A stretch of DNA of 15,109 bases from an uncultured Alphaproteobacteria bacterium (lineage in GTDB: Bacteria; Pseudomonadota; Alphaproteobacteria; RF32; CAG-239): NCBI GenBank assembly GCA_910587405.1, contig CAJUKS010000019.1, forward strand, positions 1 through 15,109, in the 5' to 3' direction. Below are positions 1 through 6,188 of this stretch, piece after piece; the first letter of the stretch is position 1; every line of letters begins with the position of its first letter. A program made the position numbers and the translations under genes. Under the pieces are notes generated by a model. That model was not told the DNA's origin. It made no database searches and saw nothing but the letters and a program-made list of their open reading frames with translations.

Positions 1-57
1 CAGCTTAGTACTGCCCGCATATCCTCTAGCTTCCTATTTACTACTTTCTTATAACCG

Positions 58-114
58 CCGGAGTTTCCGGCAACGAACCGTTTTGAAGTTCGTGCTGACG
101 TTCAGTGCGTCAGC
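58..114 (-). promoter_or_regulatory. Leader with three consecutive short hairpins downstream of the leftward promoter
   Basis: Three perfect inverted repeats lie in a row: GCTGACG/CGTCAGC (94-100 with 108-114, 7-base loop), ACGAAC/GTTCGT (73-78 with 88-93), and CCGGA/TCCGG (58-62 with 66-70, 3-base loop). All are within about 65 bases downstream of the -10 box at 122-127. They would form in the 5' end of the leftward transcript. None is followed by a T-run on the minus strand, so they look like leader structure, processing signals or regulatory elements rather than terminators. Confidence 0.5.
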
Positions 115-121
115 GAGGTGG

Positions 122-150
122 TTTATATGACACCCGTTTCCAAATGTCAA
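122..150 (-). promoter_or_regulatory. Strong sigma70-type promoter firing left, likely for an rRNA or other highly expressed operon
   Basis: Read on the minus strand there is a perfect -35 hexamer TTGACA (150-145), a 17-base spacer and a -10 hexamer TATAAA (127-122). Upstream of the -35 (about 151-180) are A-runs on the minus strand that resemble an UP element. A GC-rich segment with short hairpins follows directly. This combination resembles alphaproteobacterial rRNA operon promoters, but no 16S sequence is reached before the window edge, so the identity of the transcript is inference. Confidence 0.7.
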
Positions 151-232
151 CACCTTTTTTTCATTTTTTTGGTGAAAAAGACGAACTTTTCAATAACCGT
201 TTGAATACTCTGTATTTATAACACAAACTTTT

Positions 233-262
233 TTGCCGGTCAATAGATACTTCATCTATAAT
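233..262 (+). promoter_or_regulatory. Likely infC promoter
   Basis: A perfect -10 box TATAAT (257-262) is preceded by TTGCCG (233-238) with an 18-base spacer, in the AT-rich gap upstream of infC. This would give a 5' leader of about 100 bases. A second, weaker pair (TTGCCA at 309-314, TAATAT at 331-336, 16-base spacer) lies nearer the gene and overlaps a small CAAAC/GTTTG inverted repeat (313-317 with 326-330). Confidence 0.5.
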
Positions 263-359
263 TTATACTTTCGTCCAGTTGGAATCCTTATATTAATGTA
301 TATTTTACTTGCCAAACAATTTTCGGTTTGTAATATATAGAGTGTTATTTAATTATTGC

Positions 360-373
360 AGGAGGCTAAAATA
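360..373 (+). promoter_or_regulatory. Ribosome binding site that decides the ATA start of infC
   Basis: A perfect Shine-Dalgarno AGGAGG (360-365) sits 5 bases before an in-frame ATA codon (371-373). The only more conventional in-frame start is TTG at 356, which lies upstream of this site and has no Shine-Dalgarno of its own at proper distance. The placement argues strongly that translation begins at ATA. Non-AUG starts (AUU in E. coli) are the known basis of IF3 autoregulation on infC mRNA. Confidence 0.75.
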
Positions 374-910
374 TCTAAAGAAAATACGAATGCGCCAGTA
401 CGAGAAGACGACGGACCGCGCGTTAATCAGGAAATCAGGGTCGGAGAAGTCCGTTTAATTGACGAGAACGGCGAAAACAAGGGGATCGTTTCGATTCGTG
501 AAGCTTTGGCACTCGCCGGAGAAGCCGAACTCGATTTAATCGAAATTTCACCGCAGGCAGTTCCGCCGGTTTGCAAAATCTTTGATTACGGCAAATATAA
601 ATACGAATTGCAGAAAAAGAAAAACGAAGCCAAGAAGAACCAAAAAGTGGTGAACATTAAAGAACTTAAGCTTCGCCCGATGATCGACACCCACGATTAT
701 GAAGTTAAAATCAAACAAGCCAAGAAGTTTCTGTCTCAAGGCGACAAAGTCAAATTTACCATGCGATTCAAGGGCCGCGAGATGAGCGCCAACGATATGG
801 GCAAAGCCGTACTGACCAGAATCGTCGAGGATTTGGAAGGAATCTGCAAAGTCGAATCGGAACCGAAACTGGAAGGACGCCAGATGATGATGGTGGTTTC
901 TCCGGTCTAA
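371..910 (+). CDS. infC: Translation initiation factor IF-3, with an ATA start codon
   Basis: IF3 binds the 30S subunit, prevents premature joining of 50S and checks start-codon/initiator-tRNA pairing. From the ATA start the protein is 179 residues, the normal length. The N-domain (about 15-80) contains VNQEIRVGEVRLID and the family signature KIFDYGKYKYELQK near residues 69-82. A charged linker rich in KKK/KKN follows (about 80-92), then the C-domain with MRFKGREM (131-138) and the closing EGRQMMMVVSP segment. The start is chosen from the AGGAGG site 5 bases upstream. No ATG is available near the family N-terminus. The gene appears monocistronic: rpmI and rplT, which often follow infC, are absent and a terminator comes 25 bases after the stop. 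The family assignment is secure and the ATA start is strongly suggested. Confidence 0.97.
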   Translation: MSKENTNAPVREDDGPRVNQEIRVGEVRLIDENGENKGIVSIREALALAGEAELDLIEISPQAVPPVCKIFDYGKYKYELQKKKNEAKKNQKVVNIKELKLRPMIDTHDYEVKIKQAKKFLSQGDKVKFTMRFKGREMSANDMGKAVLTRIVEDLEGICKVESEPKLEGRQMMMVVSPV

Positions 911-926
911 AAACGAATCGGCAAAC

Positions 927-965
927 AAAAAAAAGGCAGCTTCATGAAAGAAACTGCTTTTTTTT
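927..965 (+). terminator. Rho-independent terminator after infC, probably bidirectional
   Basis: Stem GCAGcTTC (936-943) pairs with GAAaCTGC (950-957) around a 6-base loop, with one internal C/A mismatch. It is flanked by an A-run (927-934) and a T-run (958-965). The T-run ends infC transcription. The A-run becomes a T-run on the minus strand, so the same hairpin can also end the convergent gene at 980-1429. Confidence 0.85.
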
Positions 966-979
966 GTTAAAGGGAAAAA

Positions 980-1429
980 TTACTTCCTTTTTTCCATTTT
1001 TTCGAGAACGTACACTGCCGAATCGGAATTGCCGCTGACACTGATGATCATCCACCTTTGGCGGCTCAGTTCCTCGAGAAGTCGCGCAAAATCATTTTCA
1101 TCCCGCTTCGGTTCAGGCGCCATCACCGGCTGCGGTTCGGGAAGACGCAACGGACCGATATAATCCGACGGTTGCGCACACCACCAACGATGAGGTTCGG
1201 CCTTAGGTTCGACCTTGCGGACAAAACTTTGCCGTTTGCCGTCACGGATTACATACGAAAGGCAGCCGTCACAGGTACCGATCACAATGATTTTACGTTC
1301 TTTCTTCGCCTCTTCGGCCTCAAGTTGCTTTTTGGCGCGGTTAATGTAATAACTGTCGGGAATGCTGATTTGCGCAAAAGCGGAAAGACTCCCCAGCAGC
1401 AAACAAAGCGCCAACAAAAGTTTTTTCAT
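980..1429 (-). CDS. Secreted protein of unknown function with a CxxC motif
   Basis: I do not recognise a family in this 149-residue protein. It has a clear Sec signal peptide (two Lys, a Leu-rich core and cleavage after an AFA motif near residue 19), so it should be periplasmic or surface-located. The mature part has a charged helix of Glu/Lys/Ala (about 31-46), a predicted beta segment IIVIGTCDGCLSYVI containing C53 and C56, a third Cys at 84 in HRWWCAQP, and a Pro-rich stretch (95-108). It ends in an amphipathic segment and a basic tail. The start ATG at 1429 has no good Shine-Dalgarno, but it is the only start that keeps the signal peptide and is well placed after the promoter at 1468-1496. 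The gene is monocistronic and converges on infC with a shared terminator. A role in pilus or secretion assembly is conceivable from the small Pro-rich periplasmic architecture, but I cannot support it. Confidence 0.75.
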   Translation of the reverse strand: MKKLLLALCLLLGSLSAFAQISIPDSYYINRAKKQLEAEEAKKERKIIVIGTCDGCLSYVIRDGKRQSFVRKVEPKAEPHRWWCAQPSDYIGPLRLPEPQPVMAPEPKRDENDFARLLEELSRQRWMIISVSGNSDSAVYVLEKMEKRK

Positions 1430-1467
1430 AGCTTAGAATAGTTTAGTTAATAATGGAAGAATAACTT

Positions 1468-1496
1468 AAGATAACTTTTTCGGCCGCGTTTGTCAA
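1468..1496 (-). promoter_or_regulatory. Promoter of the secreted CxxC protein gene
   Basis: On the minus strand TTGACA (1496-1491) is followed after 17 bases by TATCTT (1473-1468). The -10 box lies about 38 bases upstream of the ATG at 1429. The -35 is perfect and the spacing ideal. Confidence 0.75.
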
Positions 1497-1553
1497 GAAA
1501 ACCTGTCGGTATGGGAAAAGCTTGAGACAGATTTCGCCGTTTCTTTAAAACGA

Positions 1554-1585
1554 CAAAGACAGAATCGGCAAAGATTCTGTCTTTG
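1554..1585 (-). terminator. Terminator of the gene at 1604-2254
   Basis: A perfect 13-bp stem (1554-1566 with 1573-1585, 6-base loop) begins about 20 bases after the stop codon at 1604. On the minus strand it is followed by TCGTTTT, a short T-run, so termination may be only moderately efficient. Confidence 0.7.
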
Positions 1586-1603
1586 AGACAACAGAGACCG
1601 CTT

Positions 1604-2254
1604 TTAACCGTTTTGTACTTTGCGAACAAACAGACGCTTGATCAACGAAGAATTGTCTTTAAGCCCTTTTTCTTCCTGTACCGATTCTGCCTGCAAATTG
1701 ACGCCTTCCGCCGACGCGACATCATCCGTTTTTTCTTCTTTGCGATAATGAGCGCGCATCGCCGCTATCCGCGCCTGACGGTCTTCTCCGATTGCCTTTC
1801 GGTACTCAGGAGAGTTTTCAGCCGCGGTTTTAAGGACTTCACGCCTTTTCAATTCAGCTTCTCTTTGCGAAGCGACCTCAGGATTCAATTCCTGATAATT
1901 TGCTTCGATCATGGTACGGCGTCTTTTGATCTCATCCTCTTCGGTGATATCCAAACGCCACCTGTAATCATGACGAATCTCCGCCCAGCGTTCATCATTA
2001 CTCTTAGGCGATACACCGAAGAACGTATCTTCTAAATCTTTTTCAACAAAAGCGTCTTGTATGGTTTCCGCGCAACGTTGATTTGTTTCGTTCTCATTTG
2101 AGCCCGAAAATCCGGTATGTTCCCACTCATCATATTCATCACCTGCCGACGGGTGAGGATCATCGTCAAAATCCGTATTTTTTCCTTCCGACTCCGAAAA
2201 CCCAGTATGTTCCCATTGATCCAGACTTTCATGTAACGTCTTCTGCTTTTTCAT
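1604..2254 (-). CDS. Charged cytoplasmic protein of unknown function with a duplicated WEHTGFS motif
   Basis: This 216-residue protein is very hydrophilic and has no signal peptide or membrane segment. Its N-terminal part carries two copies of a short motif, QWEHTGFSES (13-22) and EWEHTGFSGS (43-52), separated by an acidic Asp/Glu/His/Pro linker. The middle and C-terminal parts (about 85-175) are rich in Arg, Lys and Glu and look alpha-helical or coiled-coil (RRRTMIEANYQEL, SQREAELKRREVLK). The C-terminus is basic (LIKRLFVRK). I chose ATG 2254 because AAGGA lies 6 bases upstream; a longer in-frame ATG at 2302 falls inside the promoter. The gene is monocistronic, with its own promoter (2284-2312) and terminator (1554-1585). 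I recognise no family. The short repeated aromatic motifs in an acidic region could be linear docking motifs for a partner protein, but that is inference. Confidence 0.75.
   Translation of the reverse strand: MKKQKTLHESLDQWEHTGFSESEGKNTDFDDDPHPSAGDEYDEWEHTGFSGSNENETNQRCAETIQDAFVEKDLEDTFFGVSPKSNDERWAEIRHDYRWRLDITEEDEIKRRRTMIEANYQELNPEVASQREAELKRREVLKTAAENSPEYRKAIGEDRQARIAAMRAHYRKEEKTDDVASAEGVNLQAESVQEEKGLKDNSSLIKRLFVRKVQNG
2104..2221 (-). repeat. Two copies of a 28-base repeat, 90 bases apart, encoding WEHTGFS
   Basis: Copies at 2104-2131 and 2194-2221 match at 24 of 28 bases and sit exactly 90 bases (30 codons) apart in the same frame. They encode the two WEHTGFS motifs of the gene at 1604-2254. 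The amino-acid motif is perfectly kept while several DNA differences are silent, which suggests selection on the peptide after an old duplication. Confidence 0.8.
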
Positions 2255-2283
2255 GTTTTTTCCTTTGGTTATTAAATTTGTTA

Positions 2284-2312
2284 ATTTTATCACATCAACC
2301 ATATTTGGTCAA
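2284..2312 (-). promoter_or_regulatory. Promoter of the WEHTGFS protein gene
   Basis: On the minus strand TTGACC (2312-2307) and TAAAAT (2289-2284) are separated by exactly 17 bases. The -10 box is about 30 bases upstream of the chosen ATG at 2254. Confidence 0.7.
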
Positions 2313-2330
2313 CAAGTTAACCTGTCTCAG

Positions 2331-2345
2331 CACACCAACGGTGTG
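2331..2345. promoter_or_regulatory. Perfect inverted repeat between divergent promoters, possible operator
   Basis: CACACC and GGTGTG (2331-2336 with 2340-2345, 3-base centre) form a perfect dyad. It lies just upstream of the -35 of the leftward gene and about 75 bases before ligA. No T-run follows on either strand, so it is not a terminator. It could bind a regulator or be chance. Confidence 0.3.
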
Positions 2346-2361
2346 AAAACGTCTTTTTATG

Positions 2362-2400
2362 CTGGAAAAATCTGTCGGGCTATTTATATTAGGCTATAAC
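2362..2400 (+). promoter_or_regulatory. Weak candidate promoter region of ligA
   Basis: Two -10-like hexamers, TATATT (2385-2390) and TATAAC (2395-2400), lie just before the ligA ribosome binding site. The matching -35 regions (CTGGAA at 2362-2367; CTGTCG at 2372-2377) are poor. I can only say that a promoter is expected here because the upstream neighbour is divergent. Confidence 0.3.
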
Positions 2401-2417
2401 ATATTAAGAGGACACCG

Positions 2418-4493
2418 ATGAAAAACGTATCAGATCTGACCCGGGAAGAAGCCGCCGCCGAACTGCAACGGATTGCCGCGGAAATGGCCAGGGCCGACAT
2501 TGCTTATTATCAAAACGACGCGCCTTATCTGAGCGACGCCGAATACGACGCCCTAAAATTGCGAAATGCCAACATTGAGCGGCTGTTTCCGGACCTGATA
2601 CGTCCCGACAGTCCGTCAAAACGAATCGGCGCGCCGCTGCAAAGCGCTTTTGGTAAAGTTGCCCATCGTTTTCCGATGCTTTCGTTAGCCGATGTCTTTT
2701 CGATTGAAGAAGTGGAAGACTTTATTGCCGGCGTTCGCCGTTTTTTGAACATTGACGGCGACATTGCCTTTATGTGCGAACCGAAAATCGACGGCCTTTC
2801 CTTTACCGCGCGTTATGAAAACGGGTTATTTATACAGGGTGCCACCCGCGGAGACGGTCAGGAAGGCGAAGACATCACCGAAAACCTGAGAACAATCGGC
2901 CAATTGCCGCTGCAGCTGGAAGACGCACCGCAAATTTTGGAGGTGCGCGGCGAAGTTTACATGGCAAAAGCTGATTTTTTTGCCTTGAATCAAAAAAACG
3001 AATCGGAAGGGAAAAAAATCTTTGCCAACCCGCGCAATGCTGCCGCCGGATCTTTACGGCAACTTGACCCCGAAATTACCCGACGGCGCAAACTCAGTTT
3101 GTTTGCCTATACCTGGGGAGAAGTTTCCGAACGCGTTTGGGAGTCGCAGGCCGGTTTCTTTCATCATTTGGAAAAATGGGGCTTTCCGGTCAATCCAAAC
3201 AACCGTCTGTGCCGAAACGTTACCGAAATCGAATCCTTTTTTGCCAACCTGATGGAGATTCGCGCTTCGCTTCCTTATGACATTGACGGCGTGGTCTACA
3301 AGGTTAATGACATCGCCTTGCAGGAACGACTCGGTTTCCTTACCCGAACCCCTCGATGGGCGGTCGCTCATAAATTTCCGGCAGAACAGGCGTTTACCCG
3401 CATTCGCAACATTCGGATTCAGGTCGGGCGCACCGGCGCCCTCACGCCGGTGGCGGATCTCGAACCGGTTAACGTCGGCGGCGTCATGGTTTCTCACGCA
3501 ACTTTACACAACGAAGACGAAATCAAGCGTAAAGACATCCGCATCGGCGACACGGTCATTATCCAGCGTGCCGGCGACGTTATCCCTCAGGTGGTCGGCG
3601 TTTTGACCGACAAACGACCGCCGGAGTCGCAACAATTTATTTTTCCGCACATTTGTCCGCAATGCGGTGCCCATGCCATCCGTGAAGAAGACGAAGCGGT
3701 GCGGCGTTGTACCGGCGGCCTGACCTGCCCGGCGCAGGCGATTGAGAGACTGCGGCATTTTGTATCGCGCGACGCCTTTGACATTGAAGGCCTCGGCGGT
3801 AAAATCATCGAAGACTTTTATAAGGAAAAAATTATTCTCAGTCCGGTCGATATCTTCACCTTGGAAGAACGCAACCAAAGCAACGGCGAAGACCTGTTTG
3901 AGCGCAACCGTGGGCTGGAATTGGAAAAACGGGAAGGCTGGGGCAAGAAATCGGTCGAAAACCTGCTTGCCGCCGTCAACAAACGACGCATCATCTCCCT
4001 GCCCCGATTCATTTACGCTTTGGGAATCCGCCAGGTCGGGAGCGCCACTTCAAGACTGATTGCCCAAAATTTTGAGAGTTGGCAACATTTTGAAGAGCAA
4101 ATGGTTGCCGGAGAAACCGAAAAACTGCTGGCGATTGACGGCATCGGCGAATCGATGGCACATGATATCGTCGAATTTTTTAAAGAAGAACACAATCTTC
4201 AAACCATTCGCGATCTGCGCCGGCAGATTCAAATCGAAGATTTTCGCGATCAGGTTAATTATAATTCGCCGTTGGCCGGAAAAACGGTGGTCTTTACCGG
4301 AACACTCGAAAAACTGACCCGCTCCGAGGCAAAAGCCAAAGCTCTGGCCATGGGTGCCAAGATATCGGGATCGGTGTCCAAAAACACAGATTATGTTGTG
4401 ATCGGCGCCGACCCGGGTTCTAAAGCCAAAACCGCGGCAGATCTCGGCATTACGCTTCTTTCCGAAGATGAATTTCTGTCCCTGCTGGCATAA
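2418..4493 (+). CDS. ligA: NAD-dependent DNA ligase LigA
   Basis: LigA seals 3'-OH/5'-phosphate nicks in DNA during replication and repair using NAD+, through a lysine-AMP intermediate. The 691-residue product has the full domain set. The Ia domain has paired Tyr (YY 30-31) and YLSDAEYD (37-44) for NAD binding. The adenylation domain has the KIDG motif (123-126, active-site K123), GATRGDG (141-147), PRNAAAGSLRQLD (205-217), DIDGVVYKV (288-296) and HKFPAE (318-323). The OB-fold follows, then a Cys4 zinc finger (C413, C416, C431, C437), helix-hairpin-helix repeats (about 450-600) and a C-terminal BRCT domain (about 616-691). All key residues seem intact. The ATG at 2418 has AAGAGGA just upstream. 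The stop lies 2 bases from the stop of the convergent small gene, with no terminator visible between them. Confidence 0.99.
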   Translation: MKNVSDLTREEAAAELQRIAAEMARADIAYYQNDAPYLSDAEYDALKLRNANIERLFPDLIRPDSPSKRIGAPLQSAFGKVAHRFPMLSLADVFSIEEVEDFIAGVRRFLNIDGDIAFMCEPKIDGLSFTARYENGLFIQGATRGDGQEGEDITENLRTIGQLPLQLEDAPQILEVRGEVYMAKADFFALNQKNESEGKKIFANPRNAAAGSLRQLDPEITRRRKLSLFAYTWGEVSERVWESQAGFFHHLEKWGFPVNPNNRLCRNVTEIESFFANLMEIRASLPYDIDGVVYKVNDIALQERLGFLTRTPRWAVAHKFPAEQAFTRIRNIRIQVGRTGALTPVADLEPVNVGGVMVSHATLHNEDEIKRKDIRIGDTVIIQRAGDVIPQVVGVLTDKRPPESQQFIFPHICPQCGAHAIREEDEAVRRCTGGLTCPAQAIERLRHFVSRDAFDIEGLGGKIIEDFYKEKIILSPVDIFTLEERNQSNGEDLFERNRGLELEKREGWGKKSVENLLAAVNKRRIISLPRFIYALGIRQVGSATSRLIAQNFESWQHFEEQMVAGETEKLLAIDGIGESMAHDIVEFFKEEHNLQTIRDLRRQIQIEDFRDQVNYNSPLAGKTVVFTGTLEKLTRSEAKAKALAMGAKISGSVSKNTDYVVIGADPGSKAKTAADLGITLLSEDEFLSLLA

Positions 4494-4495
4494 AA

Positions 4496-4738
4496 TCAGA
4501 GAATGAACATCGTTTTGGCATGATGCCGCAGCCAGCGGTCGGTTCCCTTACGGACAGTCCGCCGTATTCGCTCGGGCATGATGCCCGGTACCTGCCGGGC
4601 TATTTCTTCTTCGGACAAATTTTCAATATAGTCGGCAAACGCAAATACCAACTCTGTGTAATAGGGATAAGTTCCCCCATAAACAAATTTTTCTTCGGCA
4701 TATTTCCAAAACATCCGATCCAGTTTTTCTTTTATCAT
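4496..4738 (-). CDS. Small hypothetical protein, 80 residues
   Basis: I do not recognise this protein. It has no signal peptide and should be cytoplasmic. It starts with charged and aromatic helices (KLDRMFWKYAEEKFVYGG), followed by YPYYTELVFAFADYIENLSEEEIARQVPG. It ends in a basic region IRRTVRKGTDRWLRHHAK (about 58-75) that could be a nucleic-acid-binding helix. The overall plan faintly recalls small helical DNA-binding domains, but I see no defined helix-turn-helix. The coding case rests on AGAGGG at good distance before the ATG at 4738, compact packing with ligA (2 bases between stops) and an elaborate promoter region upstream. Given the palindrome array in front of it, autoregulation by this protein is one possibility, purely as inference. 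Confidence 0.65.
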   Translation of the reverse strand: MIKEKLDRMFWKYAEEKFVYGGTYPYYTELVFAFADYIENLSEEEIARQVPGIMPERIRRTVRKGTDRWLRHHAKTMFIL

Positions 4739-4750
4739 TTTGCCCTCTTA

Positions 4751-4800
4751 GTACATTATATGTAATATATAGTACTTAAAATGTACAAAAAGCAATACAT
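4751..4800. promoter_or_regulatory. Array of GTAC / TACAT-ATGTA palindromic elements, candidate operator
   Basis: GTAC occurs at 4751, 4772 and 4783, offsets of 21 and 11 bases, close to two and one helical turns. TACAT/ATGTA half-sites at 4752-4756 with 4760-4764, and at 4781-4785 with 4796-4800, form two inverted pairs. A perfect minus-strand -10, TATAAT (4760-4755), lies inside the first pair, with ATG 4738 close downstream. The layout suggests repressor sites over the promoter of the 80-residue gene. The AT-rich background raises the chance of coincidence. Confidence 0.45.
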
Positions 4801-4856
4801 CAAACAAAAAAATTTGCCGGTCCTAAAAAGCGGCACTTTCAATTGACAAACTTTAA

Positions 4857-4884
4857 TTGACTTTTGGCGGGCTTATCTTACAAT
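4857..4884 (+). promoter_or_regulatory. Promoter of the LprI-like gene
   Basis: TTGACT (4857-4862) and TACAAT (4879-4884) are separated by 16 bases and lie about 35 bases before the ATG at 4918. A second AATTGAC copy lies 14 bases upstream (TTGACA 4843-4848), making a short direct repeat of the -35 element. Confidence 0.55.
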
Positions 4885-4917
4885 GTAACCACATTGCAAC
4901 ATAAGGAGAGGCAAAAA

Positions 4918-5367
4918 ATGATTTACAAATTATGTCTGGCGGCCGCACTGACCCTGATCTCGTTCAACCTTTCGGCAGCCCCGGCCGAAGCCGAAGAAGA
5001 AAGCGACTATAACAAATGTTTGCAGGCATCCAAGGAATTTACCGACGATGAAACCGCCATTTGCATGTCCGGTGAGGTAAAACGTTTGGATAAGGCCATT
5101 GCCAACCTGTACCAAAATACTTTTCTGAAAGTGGAACGGATCAAGAAATGGAATAACGGCAACGGCATGTTCCGCGGCAATATCAAGGATATGCAGGATC
5201 AGTTTAACAGCTATCGCAGCCGTTTCTGTTCTTTCTATGCCACCACCATGGAAATATACAGCGGCTCGCAAATGTATTTGCGCAACGAATGTATGATGAA
5301 ACTGACAACCGAGTATTACCAGCGGCTGTCACAAATGGCAATCGATTTTGACGCCGACCTGGACTAA
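4918..5367 (+). CDS. Secreted LprI / DUF1311-like protein
   Basis: This 149-residue exported protein has a signal peptide (residues 1 to about 21-23, LSAAPA cleavage region). The mature part has the pattern of the LprI/DUF1311 family: DYNKC (C34), then a second Cys in DDETAICMSGEVKRLDKAIANLYQNTF (C49), and a C-terminal helix pair with C104 (RSRFCSFYA) and C125 (LRNECMMKLTTEYYQRL). The four cysteines could form two disulfides in the periplasm. Some LprI-domain proteins inhibit lysozyme; most are uncharacterised, so that function is only possible here. I chose ATG 4918 because AAGGAG lies 9 bases upstream and the start gives a proper signal peptide. An upstream in-frame extension to 4864 would spoil it and would overlap the promoter. 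Its last 4 bases overlap the end of the convergent DUF4340 gene. Confidence 0.85.
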   Translation: MIYKLCLAAALTLISFNLSAAPAEAEEESDYNKCLQASKEFTDDETAICMSGEVKRLDKAIANLYQNTFLKVERIKKWNNGNGMFRGNIKDMQDQFNSYRSRFCSFYATTMEIYSGSQMYLRNECMMKLTTEYYQRLSQMAIDFDADLD

Positions 5368-6188
5368 TTTCCGGCCAGACTTTTATATAAACGGCTTCCG
5401 TCCGCACCGGCCAGTAAAAAATACCAGCCGTCGTAACGGAAGCTGTTTTCTTTGGCATAACTGGCCGCTTCGGCGGTGGGCATAATCGTCGTTTTCAGCT
5501 GTACCGTCATCCAATATTGATCGCGATGTTTATAGACGCCGCAAATCAGCTTAAGACCGTCGGCCGTCACCACCGCAAAACTCCGGTAATCGTAAGCGAT
5601 ATCATCGCTTTGAGGCAAAGCATGCCGCGCCGCCTGATAACGCAGCGCCGTTAAATCGGCTTGATCACCCGTAAATCCTACCACCTGCTCAATTTGATGA
5701 TTTTGCAGCGGCAACAGCGGTTGCAGATAATAAGCGGACAGATCCGAAGGCAGCAACAGATTTTCACTGACCAGATATTCTTTGCCTTCCAAACGGACGA
5801 CACTTTGAACCGGATCCGGCGCCGGTGCGGTTTCAAAATCGAAAGACACAGAATCCCGCCCCCTGAGATGTACTTTATTTTCAGGCCGGACCGCAACATT
5901 TGAGGAGGACAGTATCACGGCGCGACCAAGTTTTTGCAAAAAGTCCTCTACCAGGCGGTTGCAGGCATAATAATCGTCAACAAACCAGCTGCCTTCCTGC
6001 TTTTTCAATTTTACCCGGCGGCCGTCGACCGTCACCGTCAGACGGGCGACATCTTCCGCGCCGGCAAACAGCAAATCGCCGGGACTGTAGGGCAACGGCG
6101 CAAAATACGGCATTGTTTTCACCACTGCAACAAGAGCCAGCCCAACGGCGGCCAACGCCCCGGATATCCATATTACGGCTTTTTTCAT
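5364..6188 (-). CDS. DUF4340-type membrane-anchored protein, last gene of the GldAFG-like operon
   Basis: The 274-residue protein has one N-terminal membrane segment (about 4-23) and a large periplasmic part. The early segment with VARLTVTVDGRRVKLKKQEGSWFVDDYYACN is the W-containing beta-rich pattern of DUF4340, where a short threaded beta domain is followed by residues for a helix (LVEDFLQKLGRA). DUF4340 genes commonly follow gldG-like genes, and the position here fits. The role is unknown; an accessory to the ABC complex is the usual inference. I chose ATG 6188, which forms an ATGA overlap with the stop of the preceding gene and has GGAG 8 bases upstream. An in-frame ATG at 6221 would lie deeper inside that gene and weaken the membrane anchor. 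The end overlaps the LprI-like gene by 4 bases and no terminator is visible. Confidence 0.8.
   Translation of the reverse strand: MKKAVIWISGALAAVGLALVAVVKTMPYFAPLPYSPGDLLFAGAEDVARLTVTVDGRRVKLKKQEGSWFVDDYYACNRLVEDFLQKLGRAVILSSSNVAVRPENKVHLRGRDSVSFDFETAPAPDPVQSVVRLEGKEYLVSENLLLPSDLSAYYLQPLLPLQNHQIEQVVGFTGDQADLTALRYQAARHALPQSDDIAYDYRSFAVVTADGLKLICGVYKHRDQYWMTVQLKTTIMPTAEAASYAKENSFRYDGWYFLLAGADGSRLYKSLAGN

Noticed and set aside
1..20. Possible minus-strand ATG at 20 (MRAVLS...) as the start of a leftward gene
   Set aside because: Only six codons are visible and the GAGG upstream is too close to the ATG for a good site, so it cannot be told from leader RNA sequence.
151..179. T-rich inverted repeat (TTTTTCA/TGAAAAA and CACC/GGTG) as a terminator
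   Set aside because: The stem is almost all A/T and overlaps the upstream element of the leftward promoter, so an AT-rich promoter context explains it better.
4864..4917. Longer N-terminus for the LprI-like protein starting at 4864
   Set aside because: It would cover the -10 box and put 18 polar residues before the signal peptide. ATG 4918 has a proper AAGGAG site.
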